Origin: Nephrocerus scutellatus
Taxonomy: Eukaryota; Arthropoda; Insecta; Diptera; Pipunculidae
DNA: 64,000 nucleotides
Direction of reading: 5' to 3'
Assembly: GCA_947095585.1 (NCBI GenBank)
Contig: OX352762.1
Span: forward strand, 28,930,669-28,994,668
Numbering within the stretch: position 1 is the stretch's first letter; each line of letters opens with the position of its first letter. This document shows positions 53,999-64,000 of this stretch, in pieces. A program made the translations under genes and the position numbers. The notes under the pieces are model-generated. The model was not told where the DNA came from. It saw nothing but the letters and a program-made list of their open reading frames with translations, and searched no databases.

Positions 53999-54276
53999 TA
54001 ATAATAATAACATTAGATGCACCGGACCGTTGTGGTCCAAGACCTAGTTTTTGGTGACCATTCGTGTTGTGCGGTTATATTTTTGCACACAAATGGAGGG
54101 AACACATTCGAAAGGCAATTTGAGAAGCTTTCCATGGCGGTTATTACTTCTAGACGTTTGTCAGACATTCGCGAGAGGTGAGACCGTGAAAAGATTTTTG
54201 ATGTGATGATAATGAGTCGAACCTCAAACTACCACTCGGGAGTACATCGCACTAACCAGTATAGCCACAGCCCCAC
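53999..54276 (-). mobile_element. tRNA-derived SINE copy
   Basis: Left tail TAATAATAATAACATTAG, body CGGACCGTTGTGGTCCAAGA, CATTCGTGTTGTGCGGTTAT, GAGAAGCTTTCCATGGCGGT, CATTCGCGAGAGGTGAGACC, right head TAGCCACAGCCCCAC. Diverged; no clear target-site duplication. Confidence 0.8.
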
Positions 54277-54289
54277 AAAGGAGGAATTA

Positions 54290-55065
54290 TTGGTTCGGCA
54301 AAGCTAAGATTTACAACCCACTAAGATAGCGAGCGGGAGAGCGTAATTGTCCCATAGCAAAACTATGAGGAAATGCAAATGGTTTATGTAAGCGCAATAA
54401 CAAAATATAATTTTCATTACCGTGTTGGCCGATTTATAGACGAATATTTATCATTTTCGTACTATGTATTATTTTCCTGCAACTCCATACATTTCCCCCA
54501 TAAAAATTAGTCTTAAAATTGCATGTTAAATAACAATAAACATTTGATTACATAATGAACAAGTATTCATACGCAGATGCACTAAGAGTTGTCGACCTTT
54601 TAGGTCCTTCGGTGTTGTGTTGTGTTGTGTTGTGACAAGCAAAGCAAAATTATTCAACGGGTTGCTATAGCTATCAGAATTGTTTGCGTTTTTTCCACAT
54701 ACAAAGAAGTTTGAACGATAAAATTCTAAAGATAAGCAACGCCCAAAAAAACAAATATTAGACTAGCACTTTATGGTGAACATAAGTCTTCTCCTTCTTC
54801 CTGCTGTTATATATGTAGTGGTAAGGAGTGTCGCTGAGTAGTGAGTATTCATAGATAATCGAGTGCCGTATTAAATGCCAGTTGGAAAATTTTTCCATAA
54901 ATTTTTTTTTGAAATTACATTTTCTTACTTAGTTAATAGTTATATCAAGAAGAAACAACTTCATCACAACCATTGTTGTTGGTTTTTGTTTATGCAATAA
55001 AACAACAAAAAAATGAATGCGTTACGTTACACATTTTAGTAAATTTGATTTTTTTTAAATTCTCT
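54290..55065. other. No recognisable gene
   Basis: A (GTGTT)n run of about five units lies at 54612-54640. Otherwise nothing stands out. Confidence 0.4.
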
Positions 55066-55105
55066 GAATTCTAGAGAATTTACATGAAAAATTTAATTTT
55101 TATGG
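55066..55105 (+). repeat. Family A right-end fragment, interrupted by a Tc1/mariner element
   Basis: TAGAGAATTTACATGAAAAA to TTTTTATGGGTTA, cut where the terminal repeat CCGGGTGATTGACACG begins. Confidence 0.75.
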
Positions 55106-55108
55106 GTT

Positions 55109-55470
55109 ACCGGGTGATTGACACGCACGAAGTGTTACCAACTTCAGACTGTCATTGCTGTCAAACCAGTGATGACAGAGCGCTCAAATTTACACTAATG
55201 ACAGTTCATTCCATTGTTTACAAGCGTACAAAAGCATTTTAGTGGGAAATATTCAGAAAAAAGTTATCCGCAATAGAATTCAAGCGTAATAGTGTGATTG
55301 CTCTGTATTTGGCTGGAAAAACCAGTTAAAACATCTGCATGTGAATAAAATGTTTGTGTTTCGCACTATTAATCGTTATAACGATACTGGCAGCATTGCA
55401 AAACGCCATGGTGGTGGACGGAAACGCACGCAAACATCGCCGGATATCATTCGACGGCTGTAGCTTGGCA
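55109..55470 (+). pseudogene. Tc1/mariner-superfamily element, left end and HTH part
   Basis: ACCGGGTGATTGACACGCAC is the likely terminal repeat, and a leader of about 150 bp follows. Frames then read VIALYLAGKT-like residues, followed after a frameshift by KMFVFRTINRYNDTGSIAKR and HGGGRKRTQTSPDIIRR. This is the second helix-turn-helix and the GRKRT hook of IS630/Tc-type transposases. Everything after it is missing; Family A sequence follows. Confidence 0.75.
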
Positions 55471-55479
55471 GGTTACACT

Positions 55480-56115
55480 TTGAGTTCGATTCTCGTTCGT
55501 TCGTTCTGTCGGTGGTGGAATCTTGCGATCAATTTTTAACCCAAAGACCGATTTCCTTCAACTTTGGCACACATGTGTATTTCTGGTGTAAACACTTCCT
55601 ATTCAAATTTGGTAGTGATTGTGCCCCGGTGTTAGGGGCATTTTTTAAAAATCATGCCATAAAGTGGTATAAGATTTATTTATTTTTTATAATGTACACC
55701 CGCTTAAGGGGTTTGCACCCTTATAATGCTTAGCACAACGTGGCGTTAGGAAATTATGGAGAGGAAAAGATGAGATTACGCCATGCTATGTACATTGACT
55801 GTTCGCACTGTGTTCGCGCTATGTGCAGCGCTGCTTTACGATTTGGTGGTTGTTTTTAATCACAGAAGCGCGCAGTGCTTCACATGCGTTTTTGTTTTTC
55901 AGCGTTTCTAGTGGAATCCAGTATACTTTTAGGCGCAATTTTGAATTCTTTTGCTTCGCATGTGTTTTCATTTTTCAGCTTTTACAATGTGTAAGGGTCG
56001 TTTGGTGTCGACGGCAACCTTCGCATTAAACACCAAGTTGTTACAACATTCTGCCACTTGGTTATTAGAGAATTTACATAAAAAATTTTAATTGTTAATG
56101 GTTGTTTTTTGTTAG
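55480..56115 (+). repeat. Family A repeat copy with altered centre
   Basis: GGTGGAATCTTGCGATCAAT, TTTTAACCCAAAGACCGATT, CACACATGTGTATTTCTGGT and the later GCAGCGCTGCTTTACGATTT..GGTGGTTGTTTT module, with the right end TTAGAGAATTTACATAAAAA to TAATGGTTGTTTTTT. The GGCT seed is replaced by CGTTCGTTCGTTC. Confidence 0.8.
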
Positions 56116-56119
56116 TAGC

Positions 56120-56310
56120 GGAAATACCCGTCATTTCCCGGCTGACCACCCCACTTATATATAAAACAAGCGGAAATATCCGGCGGTTCCCGGATGCCCC
56201 ATCCCACTATTTTTCTTTCCGTATAAACCTTATTCGGACTATGACGAACATTTTTAAGTAAAAATGAGCCAAATCGGTCAATGTGTTCTTAAGTGATTTA
56301 GATTTCGATT
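56120..56310 (-). repeat. Helitron-like fragment
   Basis: AAAAATGAGCCAAATCGGTC (plus strand) is the reverse complement of the ACCGATTTGGCTCATTTTC block at 12355. The neighbouring CATAGTCC region also matches. A repeated CGGAAATA(C/T)CCG motif lies to the left. Confidence 0.45.
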
Positions 56311-56745
56311 TCCTATAATTTATTTCTATTATTAATTTAAGTGGTGCGTCAAATTTTCAGCAAATATGTATGTATACATTTTGTCATACTGTTAACGAAT
56401 CCTATAAATCTAGACTATAGATTGAGAGCACAAAGTGCAGACAGCAGTTCACTCGATAGAAATATTCGTTGCTAAATGCACTATTTTATTATTATATTTG
56501 GTGGGCTGAAAAGCCTTGTGCACTGCGACCTAGAGATCTATTGTGCATCTATTGCTAAATGCTCTAAATCTTGGAAGTTAAATCGAGATTTTGTAGTGTT
56601 TTCTTTATCTGTATAGAAGGCATTTGCGGTTTAAAGCACTTATTACTAGATATGCAATAATTTCAAGAAAACCGAAGTGATAATTATTTTGAATTTTTTT
56701 AATTCAAAGTTAAAATAACCAATTGACCTTATTTAAAACAAATCA
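56311..56745. other. AT-rich, nothing recognised
   Basis: No domain or repeat recognised. Confidence 0.4.
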
Positions 56746-56749
56746 TCAT

Positions 56750-57245
56750 CATATTTGGCTCTAAAACCGGGGTCCGGTTCTGACGTCCCGCGAAAAATCG
56801 CTCCATCGGTCGCGAGTTCAGCCGATGTTATATAGTTTGGCATCCCTAAACTCTAGGCTTCCTGGTCTACGCCATCCTTCCAGCGTATGCTTGGCCGGCC
56901 AAATTGTCGTGTTCCATAATCCTACCGCAAAGGACTTTCCGAGCAGAATCCTCTTCGCTCATGCGAGCTAGGTGTTCGGCCCACCGGAGCCTACCGAGCT
57001 TAATTCTCTTCACGGTTTTGACATCGCTCATCATTATAGTCTCAGAAATCGTCCTTCCTCATATGCGAGGCCAATAATTCTCCAAAAGACTTTTCTCTCG
57101 AACGCGGCTAAGAGTTCAACGCGATTTTTGCTAACCAAAGAAATTTTTGATCTGTAGTAAGCACCGGTATGGACCATTGTTTATACACAAGCAGCTTTGA
57201 TGTTATTGTTAAATTCCTGGATTTGAAGACTCTCTTGACAAACTA
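56750..57245 (-). pseudogene. RTE-clade LINE, C-terminal and 3' end fragment
   Basis: The minus strand reads YYRSKISLVSKNRVELLAAF, ERKVFWRIIGLAYEEGRFLR, then after a frameshift LGRLRWAEHLARMSEED, RIMEHDNLAGQAYAGRMA and a short end. This is the same region as 34880-35120 and belongs to the RTE type. Stops and frameshifts are present. Confidence 0.8.
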
Positions 57246-57299
57246 AAGTAGGCTTTGTTGACTGTAAGTAAAACCGTGCGCGTATTTCTTGTTCCATGC

Positions 57300-59225
57300 T
57301 GTTATCGGTGATTTAAAACAAATATTCTTCTACAAAAACACAATGAAGTATTTCCTGCTTTACGACCGGAAAAGTTTAAAAATGCATACGTTCGTTCTTT
57401 CTGTGTGCGGAATTCCTGAGTAAATTAACGGTGTGCTTTGTTTTTTTTCTTTCAAGTCACACGCTCTTCTGTCCCTACCTTAACAGGACAGTTTCATGAA
57501 AATTTTAAAGAATACATCCAAAAAGCGTAACACAAAATTCAAAAAGGAAATTAAAATTCCAATCAGTACCAACTTGGGTAGGCCAGACGACAAGTCGCCA
57601 CTAGACAACGGATCACTTGGGTGGCACAGCAGTCGCAACTGGCAACTAAATGCATACTCCCCAGCCGATCACAGACTATGCCTGTACAAATTACCAATAT
57701 AAAAAAAAACAATAACAAATAATGTTATAAATAATAAGAAGAAACAAAAACATATCCGAACAGAAACCTCTCAGTCATTCTTGTAGAACTCGATGGAATC
57801 ATGTAATTCATATTCATATCCTGCACTTGCATAATTTTGAGCAAAACAAAACACTTTAATACTCGTATATATGCAGACTGGCTTTGGCTTGCGTCATCCT
57901 TCCTCCTTCTGCTCCTCCTCTTATCTTCATTTTATTCTGATATTAAGAATAACAAAATACAAAGGCAAGAAAAAAAACGGAGAAAGAGTTTCTTGCATTT
58001 GTATTCCGAAAGTTTGTCAAGTTTCATTTGTCTTTTTGTTTGTCTTTGCGCTGTTAGCACGGTTTTTTTTTACGACCCATTTTATCTTCTTCTTCTCCTG
58101 TTCCTTCTTGTTTTTATTTTTTATTTTCTAGCAGTCATAGCAGACTGTGCCGCAAGCGATGATTTGTGCAAATTAAGTTCTGCCGTGCTTAATTATCATC
58201 TTCCCGCTTTGTAGGTCAATTATTGCATAATAATGCGTGCAACACAATCACGATGTCTCAGAGTCAGTGTCAAATTAAATTTATTCACGTTCTTGATAAA
58301 GATGTTGCGATTGCAACTATAAAAAACGCATTTGCCACATGTTGTTTCCGTACGAAAACTTGTTACCAGTGGAAAGAAACGAATCAGTAATAATTTAAGA
58401 ATTGGTTGCATTTATTTTATTGATTAAGAATAACTTTCCATTTAAATTAACGCTTACTTTGAGAATTTAGAACATTATCACCCACCGGCCGCCGAAAATT
58501 CAAACACCTCGACTTTTGATTAACTCATTGATTTAGGCGGAGATCTTTTATACCTGACATCACACACATGTATAAGTTAATAATATTAAAGCTCAACGGA
58601 CGATAGAAATTGGAGATTTTATGTGGTTTGTTTTAAAATGTTTGCAAATGAGAAGAAATTATAACTAACATTTTGGTTATTCTGCTGTATAGAGTGGGGT
58701 TTAAAACCCCTCTAAAATACGCATTTTTTTCGGAAGATGTTTCTTAATCATTTTTAATTTACAAACACCAGTTTTAAGGATATTTACGGTAACCAGTGAC
58801 GAATGCAAAATCATGATAGGCTTAAACAATATCTCGGATACACAAATTATATCTTATATATATTAGTGCAAAGACGATCGTTCATGTTGTCAAAATAATT
58901 AACATACGGTATTGTCAAGTTTATATGGTGATAAGCTGCAACTCTGCACAGAACAAATCTCAGTAGCAAATTAAAAAAAAAACTAAGCATTTAACACATC
59001 ACCTAAAAAATGGTGCATAAAGCATGTAATTAAGTTATAATAAAGTAAAAGAGTGAAATAAAAGAGCAAAATAAAATATTTGGAATAAGAAAAATATAAT
59101 AAATAATTTTCACACGCCCATATACGAAAGTGACTGTTTCATCACAGCGAACAGACATTTCCTGAGTAATTTTGCATTGCGCATAACCGGTTTAGCAGAA
59201 AAATCAAGCTTCTAACTCGCACGAT
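57300..59225. other. AT-rich intergenic stretch, no gene recognised
   Basis: The 125-codon open frame at 57837-58214 is rich in Ser/Leu/Phe from C/T runs and shows no domain. No repeats stand out. A small inverted repeat (GGGGTTTAAAACCCC) lies at about 58696-58710. Confidence 0.4.
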
Positions 59226-59229
59226 AAAC

Positions 59230-61130
59230 TCCACTTTACTCCTTCTTGGGGACGTCTTTTAACTGCAGTCACAGACGCAGACACTCATCCCGAGCAGGAA
59301 ATAATATGTCGACTTTCAAGCATAGCTCTTATCCAATGATTGGTCGAGTCTTCGATACCTCTGCTACTGATTGTCCTTGCAAAAGAGCCAATGTTATCGA
59401 AAGCGCACTCAATGTGAAGGTAGACACACAGGGCGACTTCCTTTGAACGAAAAGTTTCTTCTATCTTCTGTACAATATAGTTAAGTGCATCTTCTGTGCT
59501 TTTTTCCTTTCCTGTACGCAAACTGATTTGAGTGCAAAGGGGTGGACAATACTAACCGGCCTACAATATGAATATCAATAAGTCTCTCCATGGTTTTGAG
59601 TACAAATGATTTTAGACTTATAGGTCTCTATGATCTAGGCAGCTCACTAGCCCTATTGCCTGATTTGGGGATAAATATCACAGATCTCCAGATAGTAGGA
59701 ATGTACCCCCAGTTGTAGCTAGCTCTAAATAAATTAATCATACTCGGTAGGTTGAGACCAATTGCCTTCCGTAGGAGCGCTAGAAAGATCCCATCACCGC
59801 CGGTAGTTTGAAAGGTTGAAAACAGTTTACTGCCCATTTAACCTTGTCCGGAATGAAGATTTTACCGGATAAAGTATTTACCCTACTAGTAATACAGACC
59901 ATTTGGTCAGATGCGTTAGGGTACATGTATGGCGCAATAGTAGATGAACCTGGAAAATAAACCTGGAGTAGGGTTCTGATTGTATCCTCAAGGTCCGACG
60001 TGTAGGTGCCATCGGCCTTCTTTAATAAACCTACACTGTTTGTCTGATCCTTTACTAATGCTTTATGGATTCGTGCAGCTAATGGCATTTCGAAAAAGTT
60101 TTCGCAGCTTTCCTCCATGTGGCAAGTTTGGATCGTCTTAATTTAGAGTTGTACTCTGTAAGGGCGAACCTATATTCGTCCCAACTCTTCGTGCGCTTAG
60201 CAGAGTTGGAGAGTTTTCTAAATTACTTCCTTAGCTTAGCCAGCTGGTCGTTCCACCAGGGAACCTTTCGTTTAACGGGCTGGTTTTAGGGACACAGCTG
60301 TCATGATAGGTAGAGAGCAACACATTATTAAGTTGATATGCTTTTTTAACTAAGTCCCCTGTGGACTTAATAGACATGACAAGCATATCTACTTTAGAGA
60401 GTACAAGTCCCCGATATAGATTCCAGTCCGTGGACTTTGGATCATATCTAGAAGAAGCATGTGCCAGTTTGGAAGGAAAGTCAAACCTGAAGTCTTGATG
60501 GTCTGACAGCGAGGCTTTGTCAGACATATGCCGGTTTTCAAGTTTCGAGAGTGATGTCCAGTAACTCTTCGCGAATCGCATTTATGAAGGTAGGTTTGGA
60601 TCCCATATTTAATATATCTACATTACTACAAATAAGAAGTTCTAAAAGACACTAAACCTATCTATTGATGTCGCTGCTGCCCAGACCTCATGATGTGCAT
60701 TTGCATCGCCGCCAGGTCTTATGAATTCTGGAATAGGAAGAAAGTTAATGTTCGTGCCGATCAAGCAAGCCGCCTTTGGCACTGGCTCCCCGCATTTAGA
60801 GATCAACTTACTTGTCCTATCTCCTATTCCGGAGACCTTTTTTCTGTCGCTAATATAACCCCAGGCTCTTGGATGAGGTCATGGGTTATATTTTCCTCGG
60901 CGAACCGCTTGCCGAGGGTAGCGGACGCCCCCTTCGAGTGATGCAGGTTCGACTGTAACACCCTTATGGTGCCCTGGATGTTGAAGCGAAAGGGGGCGGT
61001 TTTGGCAAAAACAGAATTGGCAACGTCAGAATTAGAAGTGGATGATCCCACGTTCTCAGTTTTGACGCCCTCGCGAGTAAGGTTCGGTTGCTCAACAGCA
61101 GACCGAGCAGTTGAGGCCCTGTATGCCATG
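59230..61130 (-). pseudogene. LINE ORF2 pseudogene, endonuclease to reverse transcriptase (R1/I-like group)
   Basis: On the minus strand: IRVLQSNLHHSKGASATLGK and a LIQEP block open the endonuclease (about 61040-60870). A deletion follows, then IPEFIRPGGDANAHHEVW (60750-60690), ASLSDHQDFRFDF and KSTDWNLYRGL (60500-60400). The linker is NFFEMPLAARIHKALV. The reverse transcriptase begins TTGGDGIFLALLRKA with IPTIWRSVIFIPKSG (59800-59650) and continues RTGKEKSTEDALNYIVQKIE, ALCVYLHIECAFDNIGSFAR to 59285. The AFD box is the family AFDN motif. The YADD-containing half is missing. Some frames stay open over 100 codons, but several breaks exist. The clade is inferred from the AFDN and LQ.NLHHSK signatures. 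Confidence 0.88.
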
Positions 61131-61164
61131 GGAAGGCTACTGCTGCCCTTGTAGCAAGGCGGAG

Positions 61165-61345
61165 TTGTCGACTTACTATACCGCGAAAATTGTAGAAATT
61201 GAATTGTAGTAGAATTGCGCCAACGACCTATTACGCTGAGTACATCGGCTCTCGTTCCATTATAAACATTAAGCAGTGTTTGGGTTGGTTAGTATTAAGC
61301 GTTGCATTAAAAATACGAAAAAATACGGGTTTGTATATTATAATA
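61165..61345 (+). mobile_element. 5S-rRNA-derived SINE, copy 2 (diverged)
   Basis: The leader has ATACCGCGAAAATTGTAG and AGAATTGC. The 5S part GCCAACGACCTATTACGCTG, AGTACATCGGCTCTCGTTCC and TTAAGCAGTG begins about 61209. The tail has AAAATACGAAAAAATACGGG and TTTGTATATTATAATATTG. It aligns with 40995-41208 on both sides of the 5S block but is more diverged and shorter after the 5S region. No clear target-site duplication. Confidence 0.8.
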
Positions 61346-62905
61346 TTGTTTTTTTTTTCACGAATGTTCCTAACGTAACAATCAAACTATTACCCCCATT
61401 GTGCTGAAACTTTTGCAAATTATTTGATTCGGTACAAAACAATCGAACCGCTTGAACATTGTAGGAATGTTTCCTGCTTGTCACTGTTTTATCCCGTTTT
61501 CCACAAGCGGTGTTCAAAAAAAAATATCTATTCCGCCCATCCTCCAACCCAACCGCAATACCAGAGCCTCAACTCGAGCTCACTAGTGTACCATAAAGTC
61601 TTTTTACGGATGTACCAACCAATTTTAAGGAATTAAATCCGCCGTTGCACGGGTGTATAATTTGACACTATTATCGCTCCCTCCCCACTCAAGAGGTGTC
61701 CTAACATCACTCTTCATCGCAGCTACCCTGAATATCGTAAGGCCTCATCCTTCAACAACAGACGTCACCCAGGACCATTCTATCCAGCCCTATTCATTAT
61801 GGCCATTCCGAAAACTATTGGTTCAACACTAATATCGGCTGCCACCCCATCCTACCCATAAAACGTGTAACCCCCACGTTATTATTAAATTCCAGATTGT
61901 AAATAATATGTGTACCAAGTTTTGTTGAAATTTCACAAGATTTCAGCTCTCTAGGTCGTGTGGATGGTGGTTAAAAAGGACCTCAAAGTAGTCGAAAATA
62001 CAGACTAAAAAGGGTCATCAAGTTAAATAAAGGTTTTTAAAAAAAATTAAAGTAAGCTTGACCCACGATTAAATCGACTGTATTTGTGGGAACACTTTAC
62101 CGGATCTGCTTTGCCTATGGTTTGAGTTTGACGACCGACGTCCTTCCAACATCCATTTATATTTATGTTTACCTACACGACATTGCGGTCTATGCTCTAT
62201 CTGCTATCGCAATGGAATAAATTATTAATTGAAATATGCATATCTGTATGTATGCGGCAGTGATGCATTCCCCATACAGGAAGAAATAAATTGACCAATT
62301 TAATTTAATAAATTAGTCCGCGAAATGTGTTTATGATGAATGAATGAAGCATCAGAACGTACCACTTAGCCTGAACTTTATGTTTTGAATTAATTTGAGC
62401 TTTCGTCTGTTAATTAAATCTCATTTGCGAGAATAGTAGAGTAGTAAGTGAAATTTTTATTTTGTCGACTACGAATATCACCTGCCTCAGCACAAGATGC
62501 TGAAAAACGCAGTCGTTCGAAGATTTCATCAAAGTTCACAGAAAATGATACTGATATTCGTATGTCATCGAAAATAGAAGAACAATGTGGGCTTCTAAGG
62601 CGGTCTCTTCAACACAATCGAAATGTGTCAAATTGATAGGTCACGAATAAAGGCGAATTGACAGCCAAACCTTTTCTCTAAATCGTCATCTTGTTGAACT
62701 TAATGGTGCTACAATATCACGATATTTGGAAGTCACCGACTTGATGAAATTGATTTGTAGCGAATTTGGCATAACTTAAGTCAAATTAAAAAAAACCGTA
62801 CAAAAGGTAACACCATTACGTGTTGTTAACGTTTTAGTGAATTTTATGTAGCTTTACACGCCAAAGCGGAAAATAAGAAAAAACAAACGTATGCAATTTA
62901 CGTTA
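61346..62905. other. Mostly unrecognised; dispersed repeat at 61880-62035
   Basis: 61880-62035 shares TTTCAGCTCTCTAGGTCG and the pattern of a following AAAAAGG.CCTCAAA segment with 19260 and 39600, probably the 3' part of a Helitron-like element. The preceding 61680-61860 is C/T-rich. No gene recognised in the rest. Confidence 0.4.
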
Positions 62906-62909
62906 TAAA

Positions 62910-63720
62910 TTAGTTTTTATTAATTAAAAACTAATATTTGGTGTGGCCACCTTTGGCCTTAATTACATTTCGGCATTTAGCTTACTAATCTGCAGCAGTC
63001 GTCTAAAGTATTCGCGTTTCACTCTATCTCCAAAACAATTAAGGCGAAGCACAGGACTGCACAGGTCATTGAAGCAGCTCAATAATATTTTAGGCAGGTG
63101 AGGTCGGACTTGTGGCAGGGTGCGTTGTCTTGCTGGAATTTGGCGTCCGAAAATCTTCTCAAAAGATGGTTGCAGCATCTCCGTCTGCAGTCATGCAGCC
63201 CAAAATCAAATGCTGTCTCCGCCGTTTTTTACAGTTGGCACTACGCATTCTACTGGCGTGACCAAATACCCGTACTTTCTTTAACGAGTATTTTGAAAAC
63301 AAATAAAAAATGGCACGAGAACGAAATTACACAAAACTTTTGGAATTATGGAACTTTGGAAACATGGAATTTAGCTCAAAATTTGACTCATCTGACCACA
63401 ATATGTTACACCAATCTTCCTCAGAGAAATTATGGTGTTGTTTGGTGACTCCAATCCGATAGTCATGGCTTTTTCTCGCCTTTAATTTTTTTCTTCCAAC
63501 CGTTCTAGAAGATTTTTTTACGCTTCTACGATGAAGCAGTACACCGTTCAAATGACGTCTTCTTCCGATCGTATTTAAATCCGGTCCTTCCGATCTGTGG
63601 TAATTTTTCTCCCTGTTCTCTTGCGATTTATGTGTGATCCAGTCTGTTGGAACCGTTTTGTAGCATATTGTAAGCGAACAAATAGACCATTTAAAATGTC
63701 AAACTTTACGATAGATATAT
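62910..63720 (-). pseudogene. Tc1-like transposase pseudogene
   Basis: On the minus strand, from the right: KRFQQTGSHINRKRTGRKIT (HTH and GRPR-type hook, about 63660-63590), then VLLHRRSVKKSSRTVGRKKL, YRIGVTKQHHNFSEEDWCNI and LWSDESNFEL with the first catalytic Asp (about 63550-63350). After frameshifts come a QTEMLQPSFEKIFG block and a degenerate QSPDLNPIEHLW equivalent (SPVLRLNCFGDRVKRE, about 63060-63000), then a C-terminal end near 62915. The second catalytic Asp motif is not preserved (ARQRTLP). Nearly full length but dead. Confidence 0.85.
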
Positions 63721-64000
63721 AAAAGGCAACCTCTGTATTGTTTATAAATTATTGTTTTTAATTTAACTCTCCTGTTCTCGAAAGCACTAGACCCGACTCC
63801 ACGATGTACAGCATCAATATTTTCACACTAACCAATCAAAACCGAATAACCACTGGCGGCATATCACTATTCCAATAATTGTACTGGAAGTCGCATCGTA
63901 AAAATCCGACCTGAATTCACAAAGCAGTCCTTATAAGATCTTCCTATACATTCTGCATAATACCAACGATGCCTCTGAAACTAGAGCGTATAACGTATCT
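63721..64000. other. No recognisable feature
   Basis: The window ends in unremarkable sequence without known domains. Confidence 0.4.

Noticed and set aside
57837..58214. 125-codon hydrophobic open frame
   Set aside because: Composition follows C/T-rich runs, an overlapping frame is equally open, and no domain or splice context was seen.

Overview
The window looks like nuclear DNA of a higher fly (Diptera). It is AT-rich, the coding exons are interrupted by short GT-AG introns, the recognisable genes are eukaryotic housekeeping or insect types, and the repeats are insect LINEs, SINEs, Tc1/mariner elements, Helitron-like elements and a Gypsy LTR element. No species is assigned. There is no bacterial, operon or CRISPR content.

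Three intact or nearly intact protein genes are supported, all on the minus strand. SNRNP27 (3.7-7.7 kb) has an N-terminal RS-rich exon and a conserved C-terminal exon separated by a 3.5-kb intron. The intronless eIF6 gene (4.4-5.1 kb) lies inside that intron on the same strand. A three-exon GNAT acetyltransferase of the arylalkylamine N-acetyltransferase-like type lies at 36.3-37.4 kb. A 54-nt candidate microexon with good splice sites lies at 44.3 kb.

Nearly everything else is mobile or repetitive DNA. By region: a LINE remnant (0.8-1.7 kb); MITEs inside and beyond the SNRNP27 intron (5.4-6 and 11.3 kb); a 119-bp satellite array (9.3-11.0 kb); a Helitron-like element (12.3-12.9 kb); a foldback pair and TA-flanked MITE next to a Tc1 remnant (14.8-15.6 kb); a Gypsy element that has lost RT and RNase H (15.6-18.0 kb); a 21-22.3 kb repeat cluster; LINE, BEL, Tc1 and SINE debris (24-30 kb); a mariner with an internal deletion (37.9-38.8 kb); a cluster of young retroposons with perfect target-site duplications (40.5-41.8 kb); RTE-clade LINE pieces (34.8, 43.2, 45.7-47.7, 49.0, 56.8 kb); a tandem head-to-tail array of a high-copy repeat here called Family A (49.7-51.8 kb); a second mariner (53.1-53.8 kb); a long LINE ORF2 pseudogene (59.2-61.1 kb); and a Tc1-like pseudogene (62.9-63.7 kb).

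The most unusual signals are small retroposons. One is a 5S-rRNA-derived SINE of 214 bp with a perfect 17-bp target-site duplication, with a second diverged copy at 61.2 kb. The other is a pair of 57-62 bp insertions with perfect 13- and 14-bp duplications and a (TAACC)n tail. These look like the bare 3' end of an RNase-H-bearing LINE, one genuine 5'-truncated copy of which (with its own 12-bp duplication) sits at 29.0 kb. A tRNA-derived SINE family with A and B boxes has at least six copies in the window. Family names such as Family A are local labels only.
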